Positions 43,409 to 52,286 of a DNA stretch of 64,000 nt are shown here, in pieces (positions within the stretch are counted from its first letter, which is position 1; each line of letters starts with the position of its first letter). Source of the stretch: Zopfochytrium polystomum (taxonomy: Eukaryota; Chytridiomycota; Chytridiomycetes; Chytridiales; Chytridiaceae); assembly GCA_025765615.1 (NCBI GenBank), contig JAIVFJ010000045.1, positions 248,001 through 312,000 on the forward strand. The letters are read 5' to 3'. The notes under the pieces are model-generated. The model worked only from the letters and a program-made list of their open reading frames with translations, did not search any database and was not told the origin of the DNA. Position numbers and translations under genes: made by a program.

Positions 43409-45190
43409 GACTGTGCTCTCTAAATCTCCTCACCCTGGGCTGGAGGTGGAAATAGAGCAATGGCCTAAATACCAATCCTATCTAATGAAAAGGGGCAAAA
43501 GAAGGTGTCTAGGGGTCACCAGACAGGAAAATGTATTTGGAGTCTACTAAAGCCCATCATCAAACACAAAAGAAACTCTTTAAACACAAAAAAAAACAGT
43601 TATCACACATCTAAAAGGGAAACATAATAAAAGTGTGACAAAGGTGGCACAATCACAAAAGAAAGTGCAAAATGCCTCTGGTCCAAGACACAGAGAAACC
43701 CCAATGGTAAAGCCAAAGGGACCGAATCACTCGGTAAGGAATGGGACTTTGGGCAACAAAGGGGGCGCCTAAGGCAGCACCAACCAATCTGTGCCAGCTC
43801 CTTCCCAAGGCAGAAGCCAAGGGGAAAGGCAAGAGAGTGGGGAGGAAAGTGGCCAGGCCCCAACCTGTTGGAGCCACCACCTTGGAGCACCAGCTCCCTC
43901 TCTGCCAAAGACAAGCCCTAAGTTGGAGGGGGTTGGACACAAAGGGCAAACACAAGGAACAGTTAGTGTGCAGAGATGCTGTTGGATCAAACCAGAACTG
44001 TTTTCCACTTAACAGAACCAGACACATCTTGTCTCACTCCCAAGAGAGGTTCCAACTCAATCCAAGGAGGGGGCACACAGGGTGGGAGACAGTGGGACTC
44101 TTCTTGCTTCATCCTACTAGGACAGACATCTGCCTCACCAGGCCAGAGGAATCCCCTATCTTAGAAGCAAGGAAGGTTAAAACCCACTCCCACACACAAG
44201 TGTGGCACCATGACATCACAGGCATTAATCAGAGAAAAAGAGGGTCTGAACCTAGTGAAGACCAGGCCCACCAGAGGCCACAGGAGCCAACACACAGGGA
44301 GATGGGGGCATACCTGAGAGACCATTTCTGCAGCAGTACCTGACCTGTGAGACTGTGCTCTCTAACTCCTCACCTAGGGCTATAGGTGGAAACTAGAGCA
44401 TGGACCTAAATACCAATCCTGACTAATGAAAAGGGGCAAAAGGAGGGTGTCTAGGGGCACTAGACAGGAAAGTGTATTTGGAGTCTTAAAAAGCCCAAGA
44501 AAAACACAAATAAATCTCTAACACAAAAGAGGGGTTTCTCACACCAAAGCATGAAACAGACACAATCGCAAAAGAAAGCATAATCCTCTGGTGCAAGACA
44601 CAGAAGGGTTTCATCTGGGGCACAAGGCCAAAGCCAAGTTAGACCAGAGACAGAATCGACTTGATCGGTAAGACTGACTGAATCGGTAAGGGGAGTGACA
44701 AGCCACTACAACCCATCAAAAGAAACAACAAAAGAAATAAACAACAAGTCAAACCCTGAGTTGGAGGGGGTTGGAGAGACAAAGGGCAGACACAAGGAAC
44801 AGTTAGTGTGCAGAGGTGCCTGTTGAACCAAATCAGAACTGTTTTCCACTTAACAGAACCAGACACAACTTGTCTCACTCCAAGGAGAGTGTTCCAACTC
44901 AATCCAAGGAAGAGGGTGCAACCAGGGTGGGAGACAGTGGGACTCTTCTTGCTCCATCCTACCAGGAGACAGACCTCTGCCTCACCAGGCCAGAGAGAAT
45001 AACCTGTCTTAGAAGCAAGGAAGGTCAATACCCACTCCCACACACAAGGAAGACACCAAAGACAACCACAGGTATTAGCATGAAAGGAAGAGGGTCTGAA
45101 CCCAGCGAACCAGGCCCACCAAAGGCCAAAGGAACCATCACCAGGGACAGGGAGGAATACCAGAGAGACCATACCACCACATAATACCTG
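43405..45190. repeat. Tandem duplication of a roughly 0.9-kb AG-rich unit
   Basis: The unit at about 43,405-44,340 (starting CTGTGAGACTGTGCTCTCTA) recurs, somewhat diverged, at about 44,345-45,190. Both copies contain the same landmarks in order, such as AACAGAACCAGACACA and GTGGGAGACAGTGGGACTCT. Short ORFs in it shift and break between copies, so I see no gene. Confidence 0.8.
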
Positions 45191-46270
45191 ACCAGCCAAC
45201 TCATTCATATCACCTTGAGAGACCTGGATTTGAAGTGATGTATTGACAGGAACCGGCGAGGCACTACCACAGTTTTACCCTCCCACCGTCCATCATCAAG
45301 TAGCTCCTACCCCAGACCAGCCTAAACAGTATGTGCAGAATGGTGAGGTGCACTGGGACTTGAACCCAGCACACTGCCATAAATGGCCAAGAGAACCAAT
45401 TCTCCTGTCACACACCAGGGGACTGCCACCCCCAGCTCATACACACAGTCAGAGAAGGAATAAGGGCAGGCAAGAAGACTTCAGGTACAGGTTCTAAGGG
45501 GCAACAAGAATGGGGTGGGCTGCTTAAATAGGAGAGGGTTGGAATCAGCAGGGTGAAGGAAGAAGGAAGGGAAAAGAGGGAAAAACATATACAAAAGAAC
45601 AAAACAAAATAAAACAGCAAAGAAGAGAGAGGAGGAGTGAGTCACCAAACAATGGGGCTGAGCCATCAAACAAGGAAGACAGCTCAGAAATCATGGAGCA
45701 TTTCTTGGCATCAGCTGCCAAGAAAGATGGAGGAGATGGAGAGAGCTGGTTGGTGCAAAGAGGAAGACAGTCACTCACAAAAGAAAAGAGACACACACAG
45801 AGACAATAAACAAACAAATAAATAAAATATAAAACAGTAAAAACAGGAAAAACAGGATAAACTACTAATTGAAAAAATAAGTAAAAATCATCAATAAAGA
45901 AAGGAGAAAAAACCCTATGATCTCATACCCTTTCATGAGGCCTTTCATCATGGTAACTTATGTAGCAGCTCTGTGTTAGCTCTGTGTACACCTGGACTCT
46001 GTACTTCTACCCACTGAAGCACATCATCCTAATCCATTTCCAAAAGTGAGGGGGCAAGGCTTAGTCATTGTGCAGAACTTAGCATTTCTGCATCATTCAG
46101 TCAGTGACTGGCAGCATGTCTCAAACTTAGCACCTTTCCCATTGAAGGGAGCGCTCTACACCACTGAGCTAGAGGGCCTCTGGCCAGTAGTGCAGAGCGG
46201 CCTGAGCCATTCGGCCTGCAACTTAGTGCGTAATAATAACATGAATAATATACATGGCCGTGGCTAAGAG
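45190..46270. repeat. Repeat unit B, copy 1 (with tRNA-like parts)
   Basis: Begins GACCAGCCAACTCATTCATA and runs to the AT-rich tail near 46,240. Recurs at 46,480-47,540. Contains a T-arm-like hairpin on the minus strand near 45,350 (CTGGGTTCAAGTCCCAG) and a tRNA-like head near 46,130-46,180. Confidence 0.75.
46125..46190 (-). repeat. tRNA-like sequence (SINE-type head), copy 1
   Basis: The minus strand reads TAGCTCAGTGGTGTAGAGCG, which fits an A box and D arm (GCTC/GAGC stem). An anticodon-arm-like TCCCTTCAATGGGA follows, then a weak B box (AGTTTGAGACA). The T arm is poor, so it is not a functional tRNA gene. Confidence 0.5.
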
Positions 46271-46479
46271 ACAGTCCAAATCTCAGTGGTTCGGCTTGCA
46301 GCGACAATAATAACCCATGAAAATAATAAGAAATGGGGTCCAGCCGTGTTACGTCACTTTCGTGAAACGTTGTTTGGTCGAGTCAAATTGATAATCCTCA
46401 CAAGTTATCAGTTAAAAAAGTGGGGTATACTCTTTTTATTTGAGGTCGCAGGCTCAACAGCCTGTCGTCCTCACAGACC

Positions 46480-47540
46480 AGCCAGCTCATTCATATCACC
46501 TTGAGAGACCTGGATTTGACTAGATGTATTGACAGGAACCTAGAGGCACCACCACAGATTTACCCTCTATCCTTCCATCACCAAGTGGCTCCTACCCAGT
46601 CTAACCTAAACAGTATGCAGAATGGTGAGGTGCACTGGGGATTGAACCCAGCACACTGCCATGATGGCCAAGAGGACTTCAACCTCCTGTCACACACCAG
46701 GGGACTGCAACCCCCAGCTCATACACACAGTCAGGAAGAAAAGGGCAGGCAAGGGACTTCAGGTACAGTTCTCACAGTCAACAAGAAGGGGGGGCAGCAG
46801 TTTAAATAGGAGAGGGTTGGAATCACAGGGAGGAGAGGAAAAAGGAGGGAAAACACATACAAAACAACAAAACAATAAACAAAACAGTAAAGAACAGAAT
46901 GGATGGGTGATTCACCAAATGGGGCTGAGCCATCAACAAAGAGAGACAGCTCAGAAAATCATGGGGCCATTTCTTGGCAGACAGCTACCAGAGCAGAGTG
47001 GAGGGGAGGGTGGAGGAACTGGCAAGAAATGATTGGTGCAGACAAGAAGACACTCACCACAGCCACAGAAAGAAAGGAAGACACACAAAGAGAGACAGTA
47101 AACAAACAACTAAATAAAAGATAAAACAAGAAAAAGGGCCAAAACAAAAGAAAATGCTAATTGAAAAAATAAGTAAAAATCATCAACAGAAAGAGAAAGA
47201 AAAGCCCTGTCTTCTCATACCACTCATATGAGGCATTACATCATGGTAGCTGGGCATCTGGACTTTGCACTTCTCCCACAGAAGTGGTTCAGTCCTTAGT
47301 CATTCCAAAAGTGAGGGGTTATTAACTGAACATGGTGGACTTTGCAGCCCAACAGTCTGCATGTCTCAAACTTGGCACCTTCCCAATTGAAGGGAGCGCT
47401 CTAACCACGGAGCAAGGAAGCCCTATGCCAGCAGTTGAGCAAACACTGAGTCACTCGGCCTGCAGCCATTGTACAGAATAATAATAATAATAATAATAGC
47501 ACAAATAATAATAGTGACAGGTGACGCAGGCGTGACAACA
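46480..47540. repeat. Repeat unit B, copy 2 (host of the LTR element)
   Basis: A second copy of the 45,190-46,270 unit with the same T-arm-like (near 46,640) and tRNA-like (near 47,380-47,440) parts and an ATA-rich tail (47,479-47,515). The LTR element is inserted at its right end, and unit-like sequence resumes at 51,233-51,420. Confidence 0.75.
47375..47445 (-). repeat. tRNA-like sequence (SINE-type head), copy 2
   Basis: The minus strand shows the D-arm GCTCCGTGGTTAGAGC, then TCCC TTCAATT GGGA with a seven-base loop holding U33 and a possible CAA anticodon, then a degenerate B box. It parallels the copy at 46,125-46,190. Confidence 0.5.
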
Positions 47541-47545
47541 AGTGT
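47541..47545. repeat. Target site duplication, left
   Basis: AGTGT directly before the 5' LTR; the same five bases follow the 3' LTR at 51228-51232. Confidence 0.9.
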
Positions 47546-47573
47546 TGTTATGAATCACCCTCTGGAAACCTCT

Positions 47574-47673
47574 GGAACCTTCCAGAACATTCCTTCATGG
47601 AACCTTCTGGAACCTTCTGGAACCTTCTAGAACATTCCTTCATGGAACCTTGTGGAACCTTCTGGAACCTTCT
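47574..47673 (+). promoter_or_regulatory. Heat-shock element array in the LTR
   Basis: These 100 bp divide exactly into 20 pentamers alternating nGAAn and nTTCn (for example GGAACCTTCTGGAACCTTCT). Seventeen of 20 match; the exceptions are two TTCAT and one CTTGT. The longest unbroken run is eight units. Heat shock factor trimers bind three or more such units. The array lies about 110 bp upstream of the TATA box. The 3' LTR repeats it at 50903-51002. Confidence 0.8.
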
Positions 47674-47782
47674 TTGCTTTCCTGACTTGTCTTGTTGTCA
47701 TTGGTATCATTGGTATCATTGCATTACTAATTGCTCTTTCTGGAACTTTCTTGGAGTCTTGACAAGGAACACTCTCAAAAGG

Positions 47783-47789
47783 TATAAAA
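47783..47789 (+). promoter_or_regulatory. LTR TATA box
   Basis: TATAAAA, 35 bp before the sequence predicted to be the transcript start (AAGTGAATTAT, 47818-47828). Confidence 0.75.
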
Positions 47790-47900
47790 GGGGGATGGGG
47801 GACCTGTCCCATCCCTCAAGTGAATTATTGTTTCCAATACAATCATCACTCCTCTCAGTTCCTTGTCTGCCTTGTCCTGTCCTGCCCTGTTCCTGACATC

Positions 47901-47911
47901 ATAATTCACTT
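47901..47911 (+). promoter_or_regulatory. Primer binding site, self-priming type
   Basis: ATAATTCACTT begins two bases after the LTR and is the exact reverse complement of AAGTGAATTAT at 47818-47828, at the right distance from the TATA box to be the 5' end of the RNA. Tf1 primes reverse transcription with 11 nt at the start of its own RNA. No tRNA-type TGG start is present. Confidence 0.75.
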
Positions 47912-47938
47912 CACCCTCTCCCACTACTCTCTGCCATC

Positions 47939-48862
47939 ATGTCTGACCCAAACAACACCTTCCCTGATGCAACTGCCTTCCAAGCCTTGATGGACCAATT
48001 ACAAGCCCTCTCAAGACAGACACACCAACTTCAAGAACAAGTCCTTCACCAGCAGCACCAGCTTCAACAACAACTTCACCAACAAGAACATCAAGCTCTT
48101 CCCCTGCCTCAAGCCAACCAAGCAAGAGAGCCCAAGGTTCCCAGCCCTGACAAGTTCACTGGGCTGGCCAAAGACCTTAGGAACTTCATGGCCACTGTGG
48201 AGAATGTCATCCTTCTCCAACCTTCAAGATTTCCCAGTGAGCAAGTCAAGGTTCTTTTCACAAGCACCCTCCTGTCTGGTCAAGCTCAATCATGGTACAG
48301 ATCTCTCCCAAGCACACCCACCACCCTGCAAGAGCTCTGGGAGGGGCTGGAAGCTACCTTTGGTGACCCCTACGCATCTTGGACAGCAAGATCCAAGCTC
48401 AAGCATATCAAGCAAGGAAAGCAATCTTGTGTGGCCTACACCAACCAATTCAAGCAACTAGCCAGAGACTCTGGATACAATGATGCAGCTCTGATGGAGC
48501 TGTACCATGATGGTCTCCATGAGTCTATCCAAGACATGCTCTCCCAGTCTCTGCACATCCCTGAGACCTTGGAAGAGTACATTCTCCTTGCCATCAAGAT
48601 TGACAACAGACTCTACTCCAAGAGGCTGAAGCAAAGACAAGTAGGAACTACATCAAGACCTACCCCAGTTCCTCAAGCTCTTACAGTTCCTGAACCCATG
48701 CAAGTGGATGCAGTTGAGACACTTCCTAAGGGTCCTCTGAGCCAAGAGGAGAAAACAAGGAGGGCCCAGCAGGGACTATGTTTTTACTGTGGCTCCAAGG
48801 AGCATGCTGTCAAGGACTGCCCAAGGAAGAAGCACCCAAACTCCCAGGTCCAGGCTCACTGA
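47939..48862 (+). CDS. gag: Gag polyprotein
   Basis: 307 residues. A Gln-rich coiled-coil-like N-terminus (QLQEQVLHQQHQLQQQLHQQ) precedes the Ty3-type capsid region (KFTGLAKDLRNFMATVENVI, AQSWYRSLP, LWEGLEATFGD). It ends in one CCHC zinc knuckle, CFYCGSKEHAVKDC, for RNA binding. The frame is complete and undamaged. It starts 40 bp after the LTR. The pol frame overlaps its last 85 bases in the -1 register. Confidence 0.95.
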   Translation: MSDPNNTFPDATAFQALMDQLQALSRQTHQLQEQVLHQQHQLQQQLHQQEHQALPLPQANQAREPKVPSPDKFTGLAKDLRNFMATVENVILLQPSRFPSEQVKVLFTSTLLSGQAQSWYRSLPSTPTTLQELWEGLEATFGDPYASWTARSKLKHIKQGKQSCVAYTNQFKQLARDSGYNDAALMELYHDGLHESIQDMLSQSLHIPETLEEYILLAIKIDNRLYSKRLKQRQVGTTSRPTPVPQALTVPEPMQVDAVETLPKGPLSQEEKTRRAQQGLCFYCGSKEHAVKDCPRKKHPNSQVQAH

Positions 48863-50874
48863 GGGGCAATTCCCTGGACCCTCCTCCAAGCTGCCCCTGT
48901 TTCATCACCACCACCAGCACCACAAACACCTCAGATTCCAAGCCCCACCAACTCACCATGGATGTCAAGATTCAACTCTCACCCAAGTCAACCATCACAA
49001 CCAAGGCCCTTATAGACTCTGGATCATCCTGCAACATCATTGATGCCACCCTTGCCAAGTCTTGTGCCATTCCTACGATCAAGAAATCCACACCCCTCAA
49101 GGTCCACTTTGCCAATCATGCTCTGTTCAAGGAAATCAGCCATGAAACCAAGCTAAACCTCCACATCCAAGACTTTCCACCATCCATGGTCAATCTGGAA
49201 GTATTGGATCTTGGCTCACCCACATTCTCTGTCATCCTGGGATTACCATGGCTGCAAGCCCAGAACCCTGCCATTGATTGGGTCACTGGTCAAGTCCAAC
49301 CTCCACCAATCAGAACAGTCACCCAAAACTCAAGTCAAGCCCCCAAGTCTCATGCTCTCAAGCCCTTGATTCAAGATTCACAGCCAGCCAAGACTCAAGT
49401 TCCACAGTTCACAGTTCACAGTCAAGATTCAAGTAGAGCTCATAGAGCTCACAGTCATGGCCATGACTCTTGTTCACAGAACCCACAGTCAAAGATTCAA
49501 GTACCACAGTTCACAGTCCACATTCAAGATTCAAGTTCCACAGCTCACAGTCTTTGCCAAGAAGAGGAAAAACTTGAGATACTCAAGACAAGGCATGATG
49601 CAGCAACAGCTGGACACCCAGGAGAGCACAAGACATATGAGCTTGTTTCCAGAGACTTCTACTGGCCAGGCATGAGGAAGTACATCAAGAACTATGTCAG
49701 CAGCTGTGAAACCTGTCAAAGAAACAAATCCAGCAGACACAAGCCCTATGGACTTCTGGAGCCCCTCCCAATTGCCATCAGCCCTTGGTCATCAATATCC
49801 ATGGACTTCATTGTGAAACTGCCCCCATCCCATGGATTTGACTCTATCCTTGTTGTCATCTGCAGAAGGACAAAGTTGGCCCATTTCATCCCCTGCACTG
49901 AGAATATAGATGCACAAGGAACAGCAGACCTGTTTTTGCAGCACATATTCAGGCTCCATGGGCTGCCTCAGTCAATCGTCAGTGACAGAGGACCACAGTT
50001 CAGATCTCAATTTTGGAAAGCACTCACAGCAGCCCTTGGAATCAAGTCTCAACTGTCAACTGCTTATCACCCTCAGACTGATGGACAAACAGAAAGAACA
50101 AACCAGACTCTGGAGCAGTATTTGAGGTGCTATGTCAGCTATCAACAGGATGATTGGCCCACCCTCCTTCCACTGGCAGAATTTGCTCTCAACAATTCTC
50201 TCCACTCAAGCACCCAGCTATCTCCTTTCTTTGCAACCTATGGCTTCAATCCAAGAGGAGATCTTCTGGGACAAGAGACCCTATCCAATGTCCAAGCTCC
50301 TGCTGCGGCTTCACACTTACATAAGCTCAAGATCATCAACTCCTTCCTGGACTCCACTCTGAAGCAAGCCCAAGAAGATGCCTCAAGATTTGCCAACACT
50401 CACAGAATGGACCATGACTTTGCTGTGGGTCAGCAAGTTTGGCTTCTGAGGAAGAACTTGCAGACCAAAAGACCAAGTCCCAAGCTAGACAACCTCAAGT
50501 TGGGTCCTTTCAAGATCTTGGAGCAAATCAATCCAGTCACCTTCAAGCTGGATCTCCCTGCATCCATGAAGATCCACCCAGTTTTCCATGTCAGCCTTTT
50601 AGAGAAGTTTGTGGCCAATTCCATTCCAGGCAGAGTTGTTCCTCCTCCTCCTCCAGTTGAGGTAGAAGGTGAAGAGGAATTTGAGGTTGAACAAATCTTG
50701 GATGCCAAGTGGTTTGGAAGGACACTCAAGTTCCTTGTTAAGTGGAAAGGTTACTCAGATGCTGACAACACCTGGGAACCTGAGTCAAACCTCACTCACT
50801 GCCAAGACCTTCTGCTCAAGTTCAAGACCAGGTACCCCACCAAGTTGCAGAAGAGGCCTAAAAGGGGGAGATGA
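48778..50874 (+). CDS. pol: Pol polyprotein: protease, integrase, chromodomain (no RT/RNase H)
   Basis: 698 residues from the ATG at 48778, in the -1 frame relative to gag; expression by frameshift or reinitiation is unresolved, and no classic slippery heptamer is obvious in the overlap. Protease: ALIDSGSSCNIID with the DSG active site. The chain then passes GLPWLQAQNPAIDWVTGQ and a repeat-rich linker directly into the integrase zinc domain (TAGHPGEHKTYELV ... CETCQRN). The DDE core follows: SMDFIVKL, VSDRGPQF, TDGQTERTNQ. C-terminal parts are the GPF-like KLGPFKILEQ and a chromodomain (KFLVKWKGYSDADNTWEPES). About 600 residues of RT and RNase H expected between protease and integrase are absent, yet the frame is intact. 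The stop codon abuts the 3' LTR. Confidence 0.95.
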   Translation: MFLLWLQGACCQGLPKEEAPKLPGPGSLRGNSLDPPPSCPCFITTTSTTNTSDSKPHQLTMDVKIQLSPKSTITTKALIDSGSSCNIIDATLAKSCAIPTIKKSTPLKVHFANHALFKEISHETKLNLHIQDFPPSMVNLEVLDLGSPTFSVILGLPWLQAQNPAIDWVTGQVQPPPIRTVTQNSSQAPKSHALKPLIQDSQPAKTQVPQFTVHSQDSSRAHRAHSHGHDSCSQNPQSKIQVPQFTVHIQDSSSTAHSLCQEEEKLEILKTRHDAATAGHPGEHKTYELVSRDFYWPGMRKYIKNYVSSCETCQRNKSSRHKPYGLLEPLPIAISPWSSISMDFIVKLPPSHGFDSILVVICRRTKLAHFIPCTENIDAQGTADLFLQHIFRLHGLPQSIVSDRGPQFRSQFWKALTAALGIKSQLSTAYHPQTDGQTERTNQTLEQYLRCYVSYQQDDWPTLLPLAEFALNNSLHSSTQLSPFFATYGFNPRGDLLGQETLSNVQAPAAASHLHKLKIINSFLDSTLKQAQEDASRFANTHRMDHDFAVGQQVWLLRKNLQTKRPSPKLDNLKLGPFKILEQINPVTFKLDLPASMKIHPVFHVSLLEKFVANSIPGRVVPPPPPVEVEGEEEFEVEQILDAKWFGRTLKFLVKWKGYSDADNTWEPESNLTHCQDLLLKFKTRYPTKLQKRPKRGR
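50860..50874 (+). promoter_or_regulatory. Polypurine tract
   Basis: AAAAGGGGGAGATGA, almost all purine, directly before the 3' LTR, where plus-strand synthesis primes. Confidence 0.85.
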
Positions 50875-51227
50875 TGTTATGAATCACCCTCTGGAAACCT
50901 CTGGAACCTTCCAGAACATTCCTTCATGGAACCTTCTGGAACCTTCTGGAACCTTCTAGAACATTCCTTCATGGAACCTTGTGGAACCTTCTGGAACCTT
51001 CTTTGCTTTCCTGACTTGTCTTGTTGTCATTGGTATCATTGGTATCATTGCATTACTAATTGCTCTTTCTGGAACTTTCTTGGAGTCTTGACAAGGAACA
51101 CTCTCAAAAGGTATAAAAGGGGGATGGGGGACCTGTCCCATCCCTCAAGTGAATTATTGTTTCCAATACAATCATCACTCCTCTCAGTTCCTTGTCTGCC
51201 TTGTCCTGTCCTGCCCTGTTCCTGACA
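50875..51227 (+). repeat. 3' LTR (353 bp)
   Basis: Same length and, as far as I can see, same sequence as the 5' LTR; short ORFs inside both LTRs translate identically. Followed by the target duplication AGTGT. Confidence 0.97.
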
Positions 51228-51232
51228 AGTGT

Positions 51233-51979
51233 CAGTCGGTGGCTTATGTGGACAACCAATAATAATAAAATAATAATATATACAGCAGAGTCCAAGCCGA
51301 ATGCGTGTATAACGCGCTTCAAGACAGGTGGATAATCCTCACAATTATCAGTGAAAAAGTGGGTATACCCTCTTTTATTTGAGGTCACAGGCTTGATGGC
51401 CTGTCGTCCTCACAAACCGCTTTAACAGTTGGAATGAGGAAGCTGATATGGACCTGCATTTGTCAAAGAATATTGGGATAATATCCGTTGGACCAATCCT
51501 GCTGCTTATAAAGAAAGACACAAAGTCCTACGAAAAATTAAACAATCCACAGCGACCGCTCCCTCGACGCCTGCAACTACTCTTCTGGACCCACCTCCAA
51601 TATGCCTGATCCTCTCAATTGCAGCAGCTCCCTCCAGTTAAGTAAAAGTAGTGGATCAATAGGGTATCCATCCGGTGACTAATGCTCCCTACCACTGCTG
51701 TACCAATCCTGTGAGCAGGGCGATAGGATATTGAAAAAGAGGTACTGTGAGATTGCTAATCTCGCTGATCATGGTTTTAACTGGGGTCTTTCTAAAAGCT
51801 CCTCCCCAGTTGTGACTATGTCATTATACTGGCACCCTATATTTATTTTTATCTTTATGACTATTCATCACATCCCCTCAGAGGCTCTAGTGCTTATCAC
51901 TATAAAAGAGCATCGTGTGTTCCTTGTACTGAATGGGCCTAAGCACAAGGGGCACACCCCTTATTCATCCTATCCATTC
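51233..51979. other. Repeat sequence and old ORF fragments
   Basis: 51,233-51,420 continues the repeat unit interrupted by the LTR element. 51,455-51,610 contains a short plus-strand protein-like stretch (FVKEYWDNIRWTNPAAYKER) lacking a start, probably a transposon remnant. Confidence 0.4.
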
Positions 51980-52286
51980 TGTCAGGAACAGGGCAGGACA
52001 GGACAAGGCAGACAAGGAACTGAGAGGAGTGATGATTGTATTGGAAACAATAATTCACTTGAGGGATGGGACAGGTCCCCCATCCCCCTTTTATACCTTT
52101 TGAGAGTGTTCCTTGTCAAGACTCAAAGAAAGTTCCAGAAAGAACAATTAGTAATACAATGATACCAATGATACCAATGACACAAGACAAGTCAGGAAAG
52201 CAAAGAAAGTTCCAGAAGGTTCCACAAGGTTCCATGAAGGAATGTTCTGGAAGGTTCCAGAGGTTTCCAGAGGGTGATTCATAACA
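51980..52286 (-). mobile_element. Solo LTR of the same family, inverted
   Basis: On the minus strand it reads TGTTATGAATC to CTGTTCCTGACA, 307 bp. Internal sequence is otherwise close to the 353-bp LTRs, but the heat-shock array has 11 pentamers where the full element has 20. The flanks (CATTC and AATCC) give no clear target duplication. Confidence 0.92.

Larger units (their letters stand above)
47546..47898 (+). repeat. 5' LTR (353 bp)
   Basis: Starts TGTTATGAATC and ends CTGTTCCTGACA. Contains the heat-shock pentamer array, a TATA box and the predicted transcript start. I found no difference from the 3' LTR by eye. Confidence 0.97.
47546..51227 (+). mobile_element. Ty3/chromovirus LTR retrotransposon lacking RT and RNase H
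   Basis: The element is 3,682 bp long, from TGTTATG to CCTGACA, flanked by the 5-bp target duplication AGTGT (47541-47545 and 51228-51232). Its LTRs are 353 bp each and appear identical. Inside are gag (47939-48862) and an overlapping pol ORF (48778-50874) with protease, integrase and chromodomain. The reverse transcriptase and RNase H that normally lie between protease and integrase are absent, so it should need these in trans. A polypurine tract and a self-priming-type binding site are present. Chromodomain and self-priming together point to the Tf1/sushi-like branch. Confidence 0.95.

Noticed and set aside
43740..45240. ORFs of 120-200 codons in the AG-rich tandem repeat
   Set aside because: They change frame and sequence between the two repeat copies, as expected for non-coding repeats.
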